Below, one piece after another: positions 7,902 to 17,176 of a DNA stretch of 64,000 nucleotides. The DNA is from Frigidibacter sp. SD6-1 (GTDB taxonomy: Bacteria; Pseudomonadota; Alphaproteobacteria; Rhodobacterales; Rhodobacteraceae), in assembly GCF_030143255.1 (NCBI RefSeq), contig NZ_JARJNR010000004.1, forward strand, positions 248,001 through 312,000. Reading direction: 5' to 3'. Within the stretch, counting starts at the first letter, position 1. Each line of letters starts with the position of its first letter. The position numbers and the translations under genes were made by a program. The notes beneath the pieces were generated by a model that ran no database searches, was not told where the DNA came from, and worked only from the letters and a program-made list of their open reading frames with translations.

Positions 7902-8543
7902 TCAGGGCGCGATGAGGTGCCCCGGGGCCTTAGGTGCGATCCGGGCGTGGAGTGCGAGGTCGCGGCCTTCGTCGTCCTTGAAGAAGGCCATCCATTCCTC
8001 GCTTCCGTCGGTATGGCGGTGGATCATGTGGGGGGCGCCGGTGAAATCGGCGCCCTTTTCCATGAGATGCGCCTGCGCGGCGCCGATGTCGGGGACGGAC
8101 AGGTAGAGAATGTCCGCCTCTTCGCGCCCGGCCGTCTCGCGCAGCATCAGCCGTGTGCCGCCGAGATCGTAGAAAGCGAGGCCCGGGAAGGCATAAAGCT
8201 CGGGCAGGCCGAGGAGGTCGCGCCAGAAGGCACGGGCGCGGTCGAGGTTTTCGACGCGGCGGGCGATCTGGCTGAGAGGGCCGAGGGGATGCATCGCGTC
8301 TACTCCTGTCGACGGGGCGCGGGCGCTGCCCTTGCGGATTCCGGTCCAGGTGCGCAGCCCGGCGCGGCTTTCAAGGCCGAGTTTCGCGGTGGCCGACCGG
8401 GCAAGCGCCCGCGCGCCGTAAATGCTGATGCCGAGAAGGGCGGCAATGCGGGCGGTGGACAGCCCGTGGCGGACAAGCTCGGTCACCCGCCATTCCGCCG
8501 GGGTGAGCAGGTCGTCATGGGGTGGGCGGCCGCGTCTGGTCAT
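7902..8543 (-). CDS. LuxR-type HTH fused to a VOC (glyoxalase-like) domain
   Basis: A 213-residue two-domain protein. Residues about 12-65 (LLTPAEWRVTELVRHGLSTA, then RIAALLGISIYGARALARSA) form a LuxR/GerE helix-turn-helix. Residues about 88-205 form a VOC domain (LSQIARRVENLDRARAFWRD, LPELYAFPGLAFYDLGGTRL, then ADILYLSVPDI and GAAQAHLMEKGADFTG). VOC domains bind metals and small molecules, so an effector-sensing regulator is plausible, but this is inference. It reads toward the nucleotidase gene, convergent with it, and its start is 84 bases from tRNA-Gly on the other strand. Confidence 0.8.
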   Translation of the reverse strand: MTRRGRPPHDDLLTPAEWRVTELVRHGLSTARIAALLGISIYGARALARSATAKLGLESRAGLRTWTGIRKGSARAPSTGVDAMHPLGPLSQIARRVENLDRARAFWRDLLGLPELYAFPGLAFYDLGGTRLMLRETAGREEADILYLSVPDIGAAQAHLMEKGADFTGAPHMIHRHTDGSEEWMAFFKDDEGRDLALHARIAPKAPGHLIAP

Positions 8544-8588
8544 GGACGAAGGCTAGCGCGGGCGGGGGCGAATTTCACTCCCCCTCCC

Positions 8589-8618
8589 TTGCGCGGGGCG
8601 GGTCTGTGCGACTATAGG
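8589..8618 (+). promoter_or_regulatory. Promoter of tRNA-Gly (sigma-70 like)
   Basis: TTGCGC at 8589-8594 and TATAGG at 8613-8618 are separated by 18 bases and lie 9 bases before the mature tRNA 5' end. Confidence 0.55.
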
Positions 8619-8627
8619 GGAGGCCAT

Positions 8628-8701
8628 GCGGGTGTAGCTCAATGGTAGAGCAGCAGCCTTCCAAGCTGAATACGTGGGTTCGATTCCCATCACCCGCTCC
8701 A
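8628..8701 (+). tRNA. tRNA-Gly (TCC)
   Basis: The acceptor GCGGGTG pairs with CACCCGC, discriminator T precedes an encoded CCA, the anticodon loop CTTCCAA shows TCC, and the T arm is GTGGG-TTCGATT-CCCAT. A second, different tRNA-Gly (GCC) lies at 44209-44283. Confidence 0.96.
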
Positions 8702-8771
8702 TCCTTCCCTTGGTGATCCGGTGACAGTGCGTGATCCGATTGCGCCGCGCTGGCGCGCGGCAGGCCATTTT

Positions 8772-8838
8772 CCCTTGCACGGGCTCATGCCCGTGCAAGG
8801 GCGGGGCCTTCGGCGAGAGTATTTCGGGACAGAAAGTG
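8772..8838 (+). repeat. Bipartite intergenic repeat, family A copy 2, with a 12-bp perfect hairpin
   Basis: CCCTTGCACGGG and CCCGTGCAAGGG flank the loop CTCATG (8772-8801), followed by the tail GAGAGTATTTCGGGACAGAAAG to 8838. It lies between tRNA-Gly and the end of the DUF1353 gene and may end transcription of both. Confidence 0.75.
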
Positions 8839-8853
8839 GAAAGCTCTTCCCTC

Positions 8854-9564
8854 TCAGAAGGAAAAGATCGCCACCACTTCCGCCGCCGGTTCGCTGATCA
8901 CAGCGCCTTCCTCGTTGGTGAAGGTGCGGAAGCCTGCGATATCGCCGATTTCTGGCGTGAAGCCGATGGCGCGGAGCGCGAGCCTGCGGTCCTCTGCGGT
9001 GACCGGGTTGCAGGCGCCCTTCACCTTCCAGCGTTCGAGCGAGAAGGGGCTGGTGACGGCGTAGGTGACGGTCGGGCCGGAAATGTCGCGTTTCTTCACC
9101 TTCTTGCTGACTTCGAGCGCCTTGATCGCCTCGGCGATGATCTCGGCCGAGTCCTGGAAGGTCGCCTTCTCGATCTTCCTGTAGGCCGCGTCTGTCTTTC
9201 CGTCGTTCAGACACTGGCGGGCGGCAAAGAGCCAGTCGTGGATCATGTAGGCGGGCCCGTAGTTCCAGGGCGTGAGGCCGTTGAAGACCCGGCCGATCGG
9301 CGGGATCGAACCACCGTCGGTATACATCATCTCCGGTTCGATCACCTTGGCCCTTGTCTCGCCCTCTGGCCGGGTGAAGGTCAAGGGATCGCGCGGGCTG
9401 GGCACATAGATGAAGGTGCCGTCGCCTGCCTTGCCGGTGTCGCGCAGCCAGACCACGACGAGGTCGCCCCGGAAGGTGCCGGCGCGGGTCGTCTCATAGT
9501 TCACACTGGCGCAGGCGGACAGAAGTGCAAGCGCCAGCGCGGCTACGGATGTCTTGATGTTCAT
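8854..9564 (-). CDS. DUF1353 lipoprotein
   Basis: A 236-residue protein with a lipoprotein signal peptide (SVAALALALLSACAS, lipobox LSAC with the Cys near residue 18). DUF1353 landmarks follow: YTDGGSIPPIGRVFNG and WNYGPAYMIHDWLFAARQC, where Gly-Pro-Ala and His-Asp are the conserved core. Related proteins occur in phages and bacteria and are thought to resemble peptidases, without proof. ATG 9564 follows GGGGGAGGAAGG. It is divergent from the ABC transporter and convergent with tRNA-Gly. Confidence 0.82.
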   Translation of the reverse strand: MNIKTSVAALALALLSACASVNYETTRAGTFRGDLVVVWLRDTGKAGDGTFIYVPSPRDPLTFTRPEGETRAKVIEPEMMYTDGGSIPPIGRVFNGLTPWNYGPAYMIHDWLFAARQCLNDGKTDAAYRKIEKATFQDSAEIIAEAIKALEVSKKVKKRDISGPTVTYAVTSPFSLERWKVKGACNPVTAEDRRLALRAIGFTPEIGDIAGFRTFTNEEGAVISEPAAEVVAIFSF

Positions 9565-9735
9565 TCCTTCCTCCCCCGATTGCGGCCGATCCTATCACGG
9601 CGCGAGGCGAGACGCGACCTGCTCAACCTAAGGCGCGCTCTGGCCGGGCCGCGTCGGGCCTGCGGCACACAGACGCTTGTGACGGGGGGGCGGCCCGCCT
9701 AAAGGAAGGGAAGCGATACGAAGACCGGAGTTCCG

Positions 9736-11535
9736 ATGGCCCGCCGACCCGTTGAAATGCCCGTTGGGATAAGCGAAGACCGCGCGGCCTCGCGCAAAGT
9801 GGGGGCGCTTGCCGCGCTCTGGCCCTTCGTGCGGCCCTATCGGCTGATGGCGCTGGGCGCGCTGATGGCGCTGGCGCTGACCGCCGGGGTGAGCCTTGTC
9901 CTGCCGCTCGCCGTCCGGCGGGTGATCGATGGGTTCAACATGGGCGGTGCGCTCCTCGATCAGTATTTCCTGGCCGCTGTCGGCATCGCGGCTCTGCTCG
10001 CGCTGGGGACCGGCTGCCGCTATTACCTTGTGACGCGGCTGGGCGAGCGGGTGGTTGCCGACATCCGCAAGGCGGTGTTCGACCGGGTGGTGGGAATGAG
10101 CCCGGCCTTCTTCGAGCGGCTGATGACCGGCGAGGTTCTGAGCCGGATCACCACCGACACCACGCTGATCCTCTCTGTGATCGGATCGTCGGTCTCCATC
10201 GCGCTGCGCAACATGCTGATGCTCGCGGGCGGGCTGGTGCTGATGCTCTTCACCTCGGCCAAGCTGACGGGGCTGGTGCTGTTGCTGGTGCCATTGGTTG
10301 TCGGCCCGATCATCTTTCTGGGCAGGCGCCTGAGGCGGCTGTCGCGCGAGAACCAGGACTGGATCGCCGCCTCGTCGGGCCGGGCGTCGGAAGTCTTGGG
10401 CGCGGTCCAGGTGGTGCAGGCCTTCACGCATGAGGCCGAGAGCCGCCGGGATTTCAGCGATGTGACGGAAAAGAGCTTCACCTCGGCCAAGGTCCGTATC
10501 AGGGCGCGCGCCCTGATGACGGTGATCGTGATCTTCCTGATCTTCACCGGGGTCGTGGGTGTCCTTTGGATCGGCGCGCGTGATGTGCGCCTTGGCGCCA
10601 TGACCATCGGCGATCTCGTGCAGTTCGTGATCTATGCGGTGATGGTTGCCGGATCGACCGGCGCACTGTCGGAAATCTGGGGCGAGTTGCAGAGGGCGGC
10701 GGGCGCGACCGAGAGGCTGGTGGAGCTGCTGTCGGCGGAGGACACGCTGCGCGATCCGGCGACGCCCCGGGCGCTGCCGCGGCCGGTCAGGGGCGAGATT
10801 TCCTTCGAGACAGTCACCTTCCATTACCCGTCGCGACCGAACCGGTCGGCGCTGGAAGGCGTCACGCTGACGGTTCGTCCGGGCGAAACCTTGGCCCTTG
10901 TCGGCCCCTCCGGCGCGGGCAAGACCACTGTGATCCAGCTTCTACAGCGGTTCTGGGACCCCGAAGCGGGGAGGATCACTTTGGACGGTATCGATCTTGC
11001 CGCAATGAATCGGGCGGATTTCCGGCGCGCCATCGCGCTCGTTCCGCAGGATCCGGTGATCTTCGCGGCCTCCGCGCGCGAGAATATCCGCTTCGGCCGC
11101 CCCGAGGCGACCGATGCCGAGGTCGAGGCTGCGGCGCGCGCGGCTGCGGCGCATGAGTTTCTGGCGGCGCTGCCGGAGGGGTACGACACTTACGTCGGCG
11201 AGCGCGGCGTGATGCTGTCGGGCGGGCAGAAACAGCGGATCGCCATCGCCCGCGCGATCCTGAGGGATGCGCCGGTCCTCTTGCTCGACGAGGCGACATC
11301 GGCGCTGGATGCGGAAAGCGAGCAGGCGGTGCAGAAGGCGGTAGAGCGTCTGTCGAAGGGCCGCACGGTGATCGTCGTCGCGCACCGGCTGGCAACGGTG
11401 AAGAAGGCGGACCGGATCGTGGTGTTCGACGAAGGGCGGATCGTGGCGCAAGGGACGCATGACCAGCTTGTCACCGAAGGGGGCCTCTACGCGCGCCTCG
11501 CCCGGCTGCAGTTCACCGAAGGCGAGCCCGCGTGA
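9736..11535 (+). CDS. ABC exporter half-transporter (MsbA/LipA-type, fused TMD-NBD)
   Basis: A 599-residue exporter: six transmembrane segments in residues about 30-320 (ABC transporter type 1 domain), then an ATPase domain with Walker A GPSGAGKT near 390, signature LSGGQKQR near 494, Walker B LLLDEATSALD near 514 and the His switch (VVAHRL). The closest known families are lipid A/multidrug exporters such as MsbA. Substrate cannot be read from sequence. The next gene is an acyl-CoA synthetase 124 bases downstream, which would fit a lipid-related role but does not prove it. Confidence 0.9.
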   Translation: MARRPVEMPVGISEDRAASRKVGALAALWPFVRPYRLMALGALMALALTAGVSLVLPLAVRRVIDGFNMGGALLDQYFLAAVGIAALLALGTGCRYYLVTRLGERVVADIRKAVFDRVVGMSPAFFERLMTGEVLSRITTDTTLILSVIGSSVSIALRNMLMLAGGLVLMLFTSAKLTGLVLLLVPLVVGPIIFLGRRLRRLSRENQDWIAASSGRASEVLGAVQVVQAFTHEAESRRDFSDVTEKSFTSAKVRIRARALMTVIVIFLIFTGVVGVLWIGARDVRLGAMTIGDLVQFVIYAVMVAGSTGALSEIWGELQRAAGATERLVELLSAEDTLRDPATPRALPRPVRGEISFETVTFHYPSRPNRSALEGVTLTVRPGETLALVGPSGAGKTTVIQLLQRFWDPEAGRITLDGIDLAAMNRADFRRAIALVPQDPVIFAASARENIRFGRPEATDAEVEAAARAAAAHEFLAALPEGYDTYVGERGVMLSGGQKQRIAIARAILRDAPVLLLDEATSALDAESEQAVQKAVERLSKGRTVIVVAHRLATVKKADRIVVFDEGRIVAQGTHDQLVTEGGLYARLARLQFTEGEPA

Positions 11536-11658
11536 CTGGCGAACTGCAGCGCCCGGCTTAAAAACGCGGCGTCACTCTTGCCTGAACCGGGCTTTGCCGC
11601 CATCTTTCGGGATCAGAAAGAAGCGCCCGCCTGAACGGGTGACTGGGGAGAGGAAACG

Positions 11659-13554
11659 ATGGCCAAATTCGCCACGGTCGCTGACCGCGACGCGATCGAG
11701 ACTGAGATGCCCTATGCCGCGCGGGCCCTGCCTGCAACGCTTTACCAGTTCCTCACCCGCACGAAGGATGCCCACGGCGCGCGCAATGCGCTGAGCTTCC
11801 AGATCCTGTCGGCGCCCGGATCGAAGGCCGAGACGCTGACCTGGTCGGCGCTGCATGCCGAGGTGACGCGGGCGGCGAACCTGTTCCGCAGCCTTGGCGT
11901 GGGCGAGAAGGATGTGGTCGCCTATCTGCTGCCAAACTCGGTCGAGACCGCGATCACGCTTCTCGGCGGCGCGGTGGCGGGCATCGTGAACCCGGTCAAC
12001 CCGCTGCTGGAGCCCGAGCAGATCGCGGCGATCCTGCGCGAGACGAAGGCCAAGGTTCTGGTGACGCTGAAGCCCTTCCCCAAGACCGACCTGCCGCAGA
12101 AGGCCGCCGCCGCGCTGGCGCTGGCGCCGGGGGTCGAGACGGTGCTTGAGGTCGATCTCAACCGCTATCTGACCCCGCCGAAAAGCTGGATTGTGCCCTT
12201 GATCCGGCCGAAGAACCCGGCCTCCCACAAGGCGCGCGTCCTGAGCTTCCGGGCCGAGCTTGCCCGCCAGCCCGGTGACCGGCTGACGTTCGCCGATAGC
12301 GCGGGCGACCGGATCGCCGCCTATTTCCATACCGGCGGCACGACCGGCATGCCGAAGGTCGCGCAGCACAAATATTCGGGCATGATCTACAACGGCTGGC
12401 TGGGGGCGGAGCTTCTGTTCGACGAGAGGGACGTGCTGATCTGCCCGCTGCCGCTCTTCCATGTCTTCGCCGCCTATCCGGTCTTCATGTCCTGCATCGG
12501 GTCGGGCGCGCATATGGTGCTGCCGACGCCGCAGGGCTACCGGGGCGAGGGCGTTTTCGACAATTTCTGGAAGCTGATCGAACGCTGGAAGGTGTCGTTC
12601 CTGATCACCGTCCCCACGGCGGTTGCGGCAATGGTCCAGCGCCCGGTGAATGCCGATGTCTCGACGTTGAAAACCGCGATCTCCGGCTCGGCACCGATGC
12701 CGATGGAGCTGTTCAACCGGTTCAAGGCGGCGACGGGGGTGGAAATATCGGAAGGCTACGGCCTGACCGAGGCCACCTGCCTTGTGTCCTGCAACCCGGT
12801 CGACGGCCAGAAGAAAGTGGGCTCGGTCGGGGTGATCATGCCCTATTGCGAGGTCAGGATCCTGCAGATGGACAGCGCGGGCGGTATCGCGCGCGACTGC
12901 GGCACCGACGAGGTGGGCGAGATTTGCGTGTCGAACCCCGGCGTCTTCGAGGGCTCGACCTATACCGAGGTCGACAAGAATATCGGGCTCTTCGCCGGGA
13001 ACCGGTTCCTCCGCACCGGCGATCTGGGCCGGATCGATGCGGACGGTTATCTCTGGATCACCGGCCGGGCCAAGGACCTGATCATACGCGGCGGCCATAA
13101 TGTCGATCCGGCGCTGATCGAGGAGGCGCTGATGACCCATCCGGCCGTCGGCTTCGTAGGCGCGATCGGCCAGCCCGATACGTTCGCGGGCGAATTGCCC
13201 TGCGCCTATGTCGAGCTGGTGAAGGGCGCAGAGGTGACGGTCGAGGAACTGATGGACCATGCGGCACGCGAGATCCCCGAACGCGCGGCCGTGCCGAAAC
13301 ATCTTGAGATCCTTCCCGAACTGCCGAAGACGGCGGTGGGCAAGATCTTCAAGCCCGACCTGCGCCGCCTGTCGATCCAGCGGGTCTATGGCAAGGCGCT
13401 GGCCGATGCGGGCATCGCCGCCGAGGTGGCCGAAGTGGTCGAAGACAAGAAGCGCGGGCTGGTGGCGCGGCTCGAACGCAAGGGACCGGTCGACGAGGCG
13501 GCGGTCGTGCATCTTCTGGGCCAGTTCACCCGGCCCTGGGAATGGAAAACCTGA
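11659..13554 (+). CDS. Acyl-CoA synthetase (AMP-forming)
   Basis: A 631-residue member of the adenylate-forming superfamily that activates a carboxylic acid to its CoA thioester. Motifs: the phosphate loop TGGTTGMPK near 225, SGSAPMP, EGYGLTEATC, the RTGDLGRID hinge, RGGHNVDP, and GKIFKPDLR with the catalytic Lys near 565. The form resembles the 'acyl-CoA synthetase' class common in Rhodobacterales, with an N-terminal extension. ATG 11659 follows GGGGAGAGGAAACG. Chain length or acid specificity is not evident. Confidence 0.9.
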   Translation: MAKFATVADRDAIETEMPYAARALPATLYQFLTRTKDAHGARNALSFQILSAPGSKAETLTWSALHAEVTRAANLFRSLGVGEKDVVAYLLPNSVETAITLLGGAVAGIVNPVNPLLEPEQIAAILRETKAKVLVTLKPFPKTDLPQKAAAALALAPGVETVLEVDLNRYLTPPKSWIVPLIRPKNPASHKARVLSFRAELARQPGDRLTFADSAGDRIAAYFHTGGTTGMPKVAQHKYSGMIYNGWLGAELLFDERDVLICPLPLFHVFAAYPVFMSCIGSGAHMVLPTPQGYRGEGVFDNFWKLIERWKVSFLITVPTAVAAMVQRPVNADVSTLKTAISGSAPMPMELFNRFKAATGVEISEGYGLTEATCLVSCNPVDGQKKVGSVGVIMPYCEVRILQMDSAGGIARDCGTDEVGEICVSNPGVFEGSTYTEVDKNIGLFAGNRFLRTGDLGRIDADGYLWITGRAKDLIIRGGHNVDPALIEEALMTHPAVGFVGAIGQPDTFAGELPCAYVELVKGAEVTVEELMDHAAREIPERAAVPKHLEILPELPKTAVGKIFKPDLRRLSIQRVYGKALADAGIAAEVAEVVEDKKRGLVARLERKGPVDEAAVVHLLGQFTRPWEWKT

Positions 13555-13633
13555 CCCGGACCCGGTCAATAAACACTTGCATCTCAGGCGCTTCGCTGGA
13601 AAATCTCATCTGATTGCTCAGGAGGGACAGAGA

Positions 13634-14140
13634 ATGGCCAATCTTGCCCGGGCTGTCGCATGTGCGGCCCTCACGTTCGGTTCGGCAGTATCGGCGGAAT
13701 CGACCTCCGAGACGCTCTTTACTCACAAGGACTGGCAGGTGCAGGTTGTCGGCTGGGACGATGGCAGCTTTTCCTGCATGGCGCAGGTCAGCACCGGCGA
13801 CAAATCCTTTTCCATGTGGGCGGATGCCAAGGCTTCTGTCGAGATACAGTTCTATGATTCCGGCTGGGATCTGGGCGAGGGCGCGACGGCAAACCTTGTC
13901 GTTCAGATCGACAGCCTGCCGACCTGGACCCTCAACAATGCCTCGATGCACAAGCAAAGCGTGTTCTTCACCCTGCCGGACGGCGATGATGGCATGACCT
14001 TCATATCCGAGGTCATGCGGGGAAATGGCCTGTATCTCGGCAATGATAAGGGCGAAGCGGTGGAAAGCTATTCCCTTGCCGGATCAAGCGCTTCCATCAA
14101 GGTCTTCATAGATTGCATCACCGCGCTGCAGAAAGGCTGA
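13634..14140 (+). CDS. Exported protein of unknown function
   Basis: A 168-residue protein starting at ATG 13634 after GGAGGGACAGAGA. It has a signal peptide (ARAVACAALTFGSAVSAE) and a mature part of mixed beta character with two Cys, one in FSCMAQVS and one in FIDCITAL, that could form a disulfide in the periplasm. I do not recognise the family; the general plan (short exported beta protein with a C-terminal Cys) recalls invasion-associated locus B proteins, but the resemblance is weak. It ends 23 bases into the 3' part of the convergent EEP gene. Confidence 0.65.
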   Translation: MANLARAVACAALTFGSAVSAESTSETLFTHKDWQVQVVGWDDGSFSCMAQVSTGDKSFSMWADAKASVEIQFYDSGWDLGEGATANLVVQIDSLPTWTLNNASMHKQSVFFTLPDGDDGMTFISEVMRGNGLYLGNDKGEAVESYSLAGSSASIKVFIDCITALQKG

Positions 14141-14819
14141 CGCGGGCCCAGATCGGCAGGTGATCGGAGGCGCCGCGCGCCGCGCGCGTGTCGACCGTCC
14201 CGCTGTCGATCAGATGCAGCCCCTGGCCTGCGGCGATCCGGTCGAGGCGTGCAAGCGGGCGCGCGGCGGGAAAGCTCGCGCCCGGTGCATGCAGATGGAA
14301 ACCCGGCCCAAGCCCGCCGGCGCCGCCGCGCTGCGACCATTCGTTATAGTCGCCGATGACGGCGGTGGGCATCTCGGGCCGGTGCGTGAGGAAGGCGCCG
14401 ATGGCGGCAAGCTGCAGCCTGCGATAGCGGCCGATCAGCCCAAGATGCACACCGATCACCCGCAGCGCGCCGTTCGGCGTGTCAAGCTCGGCGAGGATCG
14501 CGCCGCGTGGCTCCAGCCCGGGCAGGGCGATACGGCGGAGGTAGGTGGGCGTGATCGCCGGTGCGACCATCATCGCCTGCCCGTGCCAGCCAAGGCTGAC
14601 CGGCGACAGCGCGAAGGGCAGGAGCGTCAGACCCGTCGCCCGCTCGGCCATTTCGCGGGGCAGGGCGGCGGGGCGTGCGCCCAGCCGGTGATCGACCTCT
14701 TGCAGCACCGCGATGTCGGCGTCTGCCCTGGCCAGCACCTCGGCGATACGGTCCGGGCGGCGGCGGCGGTCGAGGCCCACGCATTTGTGGACATTGTAGG
14801 ACAGGAGACGAAGTGTCAT
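14118..14819 (-). CDS. Endonuclease/exonuclease/phosphatase (EEP) family hydrolase
   Basis: A 233-residue EEP-fold protein: LRLLSYNVHKCVGLD at the N-terminus, DIAVLQEVDHRLG with the metal-binding Glu near 41, VIGVHLG, TAVIGDYNEWSQR and SDHLPIWARVSL at the end, together the catalytic Asn, Glu, His, Asp, Asn, Asp and His set. The family includes nucleases and phosphodiesterases, also ones acting on lipids; without a signal peptide a cytosolic role is likely. Its end overlaps the convergent gene at 13634-14140 by 23 bases. Confidence 0.85.
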   Translation of the reverse strand: MTLRLLSYNVHKCVGLDRRRRPDRIAEVLARADADIAVLQEVDHRLGARPAALPREMAERATGLTLLPFALSPVSLGWHGQAMMVAPAITPTYLRRIALPGLEPRGAILAELDTPNGALRVIGVHLGLIGRYRRLQLAAIGAFLTHRPEMPTAVIGDYNEWSQRGGAGGLGPGFHLHAPGASFPAARPLARLDRIAAGQGLHLIDSGTVDTRAARGASDHLPIWARVSLSAAR

Positions 14820-14884
14820 GGCAAAGACATAGGGCTCATCGGCGCGCGGTTGAAGTGCCCGCGCTCGTTGCCTACCTCTCAGCC

Positions 14885-15541
14885 ATGATCGGCAGGTGGT
14901 TCCATTCGCAATCCTGGCTGGCGCAGGCGGTGCGCGCTGTGCTGATCCTCGCCTTCGTCGCGGCCCTGTTCAGGGGTCGCTGGTCGCTCGCCTTCGTGTC
15001 CTTCGTGACCTATGCGCTGACGCTCCTGCCCGAGCTTGCCGGGCGGCGGTTCGGCATCCGCCTGCCGCTGCGGTTCGTGGGGGCCATCGCGCTTTTCGTC
15101 TTTGCCACGATTTTCCTCGGCGAGGCGTTCGATTTCTACAACCGGTTCTGGTGGTGGGATATCGCACTGCATGGCGGGTCTGCGGTGGGCTTCGGACTTG
15201 TCGGTTTTCTCTTCGTCTTCATGCTGTTCGAGGGCGACCGCTATGCCGCGCCCGCCTGGGCGGTGGCCTTCACCGGCTTCTGCCTGGCTGTGACCATCGG
15301 CGCCCTGTGGGAAATCTTCGAGTTCGGCATGGATCAGATTTTCGGTCTCAACATGCAGAAATCCGGCCTGATCGACACGATGTGGGACCTGATCCTCGAC
15401 ACGGTCGGCGCCAGCCTTGGTGCTTTCGCGGGCTTTCTCTATCTCAAGGGTCGCAGCCTTGGCGGGCTGACAGAGGCGCTGCGGGAATTCATCCGCGACA
15501 ACCGCCGCCTGTTCCGCAAGGCCTTTCGCCGCAAGATGTGA
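14885..15541 (+). CDS. Inner-membrane protein of the YjdF/DUF2238 type
   Basis: A 218-residue polytopic protein with about five to six transmembrane segments. The family signatures WWDIALHGGSAVGFGLVGFL, ALWEIFEFGMDQIFG and DTMWDLILDTVGASLG are present, with charged residues (Asp, His, Glu) inside the membrane segments. Function is unknown. ATG 14885 has only a poor ribosome site; GTG 14855 in the same frame is an alternative start. It is divergent from the EEP gene and convergent with selO, with paired hairpins between the ends. Confidence 0.75.
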   Translation: MIGRWFHSQSWLAQAVRAVLILAFVAALFRGRWSLAFVSFVTYALTLLPELAGRRFGIRLPLRFVGAIALFVFATIFLGEAFDFYNRFWWWDIALHGGSAVGFGLVGFLFVFMLFEGDRYAAPAWAVAFTGFCLAVTIGALWEIFEFGMDQIFGLNMQKSGLIDTMWDLILDTVGASLGAFAGFLYLKGRSLGGLTEALREFIRDNRRLFRKAFRRKM

Positions 15542-15579
15542 CGGCAGAGGTTCCTGACACCCGGCATCTGCGGGATAGG

Positions 15580-15662
15580 CCCCGCCCCGGCCTTGAGCCG
15601 GGGCCTCTTCGCCAGTCTTGGGCAAGGTAGGGCAGGAGGCCCCGGCTCAAGGCCGGGGCGGG
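15580..15662. repeat. Pair of inverted 26-base arms, each itself a hairpin
   Basis: The left arm (15580-15606, CCCCGCCCCGG... ending GGGGCCT) and the right arm (15637-15662) are reverse complements over 26 bases. Each arm also folds alone: CCCCGGC-CTTGA-GCCGGGG. It lies between the convergent ends of the membrane protein gene and selO and probably serves as a two-way transcription end without a T run. Confidence 0.75.
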
Positions 15663-15700
15663 ACGGGGCTTGTTGCCAGACCGGCGGTGACCGCCAGCGC

Positions 15701-17113
15701 TCAGGTGCCGCAGAACGTGCGGCGGACCTCCTCGTCCGGTTCGGGCGCCAGCGCAAGGGCAGCGGCATCCGGCTGATCGTCGAACGGGCGCGACAGCACT
15801 GCGTTCAGCCGGTGGAAGGGCGCATGATCGCCCGCCACCGCCGCCTGGATCATCTCCTCCATCCGATGGTTGCGCGGGATGTAGGCGGGGCTGGACGCGC
15901 ACATCAGCGTCTCGGGCGCGGGTTCGCCCGCGATCCGCCCCTGCCAGCGCCGCGCCCAGGCGCGGAACGGCTCCGGGTCGGCGAATTCCGCCGCCGCGAG
16001 GCCGGTCGCGAGGCCCCGGAAGGTGCGGGTGAAGTCCGCCTGACCGGCGGTCATGATCGCCAGAAGCTCTTCGATCAGCGCCGCATCGCCTTCGTCCGCG
16101 CCTGATATGCCGATCTTTGCGCGGAAGAGCCTTAGCCATTCCGCCTCGTAGATCGCCGGAAATTGGTTCAGGATCTCGGTCAGCGCGGCAATCGCCGCCT
16201 GTTCCTCGCCCAGGAGCGGCAGCAGGCACGAGGCGAACTGGGCGAGATTCCACAGCGCGATATTGGGCTGGTTGTGGTAGGCATAGCGGCCTTGGCTGTC
16301 GATCGAGGAAAAGACCTTGGCCGGGTGATAGGCATCCATGAACGCGCAGGGGCCGTAATCGATGGTCTCGCCCGAGATCGCCATATTGTCGGTGTTCATC
16401 ACCCCATGGATGAAACCCAGCGACATCCAGCGCGCGATGAGATGCGCCTGCCGCGCCATCACCGCCGACAAGAGCTCCTCCGGCCCCGTCACGCCCGGAT
16501 AGTGCCGGGCAATGACATGGTCGGCCAAGAGGCGCAAAGCCTCGCGATCCTCGCGCGCGGCGAAATACTGGAAGGTGCCGACGCGGATATGGCTCGATGC
16601 CACGCGGGTCAGGACCGCGCCGGGCAGAGCGGTCTCGCGCCAGACCGTCTCGCCCGTCGTCGCGGCGGCCAGGCTGCGGGTCGTTGGCACGCCAAGCGCC
16701 TGCATCGCCTCGCTCACCACATATTCCCTCAGCACCGGGCCAAGCCAGGCCCGCCCGTCGCCGCGCCGCGAGAAGGCGGTGGGGCCCGACCCTTTCAGCG
16801 CGATGTCGAACCGCGCGCCATCAGGGGCCACCACTTCCCCAAGGAGCAGCGCCCGCCCGTCGCCAAGTTGCGGGACCCAGCCGCCGAACTGATGGCCCGC
16901 ATAGGCCTGCGCGAGCGGCTCGGCGCCCTCGGGCTTGCGATTGCCTGCGAACATGTCGGCCATGTCCGCAAGCGATGCCGGATCCAGCCCCAGTCGGCGG
17001 GCAAGCCCGTCGTTCAGCGCCACGAGCGCGGGCGCCGCGACCTCTTGCGGCTCCTGCCGGACATGGAAGCGGCCCGGCAGGCGGGCATAGCTATTGTCGA
17101 AAGGAATGGTCAT
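15701..17113 (-). CDS. selO: Protein adenylyltransferase SelO (YdiU/UPF0061)
   Basis: A 470-residue pseudokinase-fold enzyme that transfers AMP to Ser, Thr or Tyr of target proteins, known from SelO in E. coli and mitochondria. Landmarks: [50 protein letters not shown], then the metal and nucleotide site [20 protein letters not shown] near 233-253, and [12 protein letters not shown] near the end. SelO of bacteria usually ends in Cys-rich or Sec residues; here the end reads RRTFCGT with a Cys third from last. It starts at ATG 17113, 63 bases from the ppx stop. Confidence 0.93.
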   Translation of the reverse strand: MTIPFDNSYARLPGRFHVRQEPQEVAAPALVALNDGLARRLGLDPASLADMADMFAGNRKPEGAEPLAQAYAGHQFGGWVPQLGDGRALLLGEVVAPDGARFDIALKGSGPTAFSRRGDGRAWLGPVLREYVVSEAMQALGVPTTRSLAAATTGETVWRETALPGAVLTRVASSHIRVGTFQYFAAREDREALRLLADHVIARHYPGVTGPEELLSAVMARQAHLIARWMSLGFIHGVMNTDNMAISGETIDYGPCAFMDAYHPAKVFSSIDSQGRYAYHNQPNIALWNLAQFASCLLPLLGEEQAAIAALTEILNQFPAIYEAEWLRLFRAKIGISGADEGDAALIEELLAIMTAGQADFTRTFRGLATGLAAAEFADPEPFRAWARRWQGRIAGEPAPETLMCASSPAYIPRNHRMEEMIQAAVAGDHAPFHRLNAVLSRPFDDQPDAAALALAPEPDEEVRRTFCGT

Positions 17114-17176
17114 CGCGGGCCTTTTGGCGAGGAAGGCACCAATCTGGGCATGCGGCGGCGGCGGGTCAAGCCCGGC

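Noticed and set aside
8772-8801. 12-bp perfect hairpin as a transposon end or attachment site
   Set aside because: It is part of the bipartite repeat; no partner end, integrase or tRNA duplication was seen beside tRNA-Gly.
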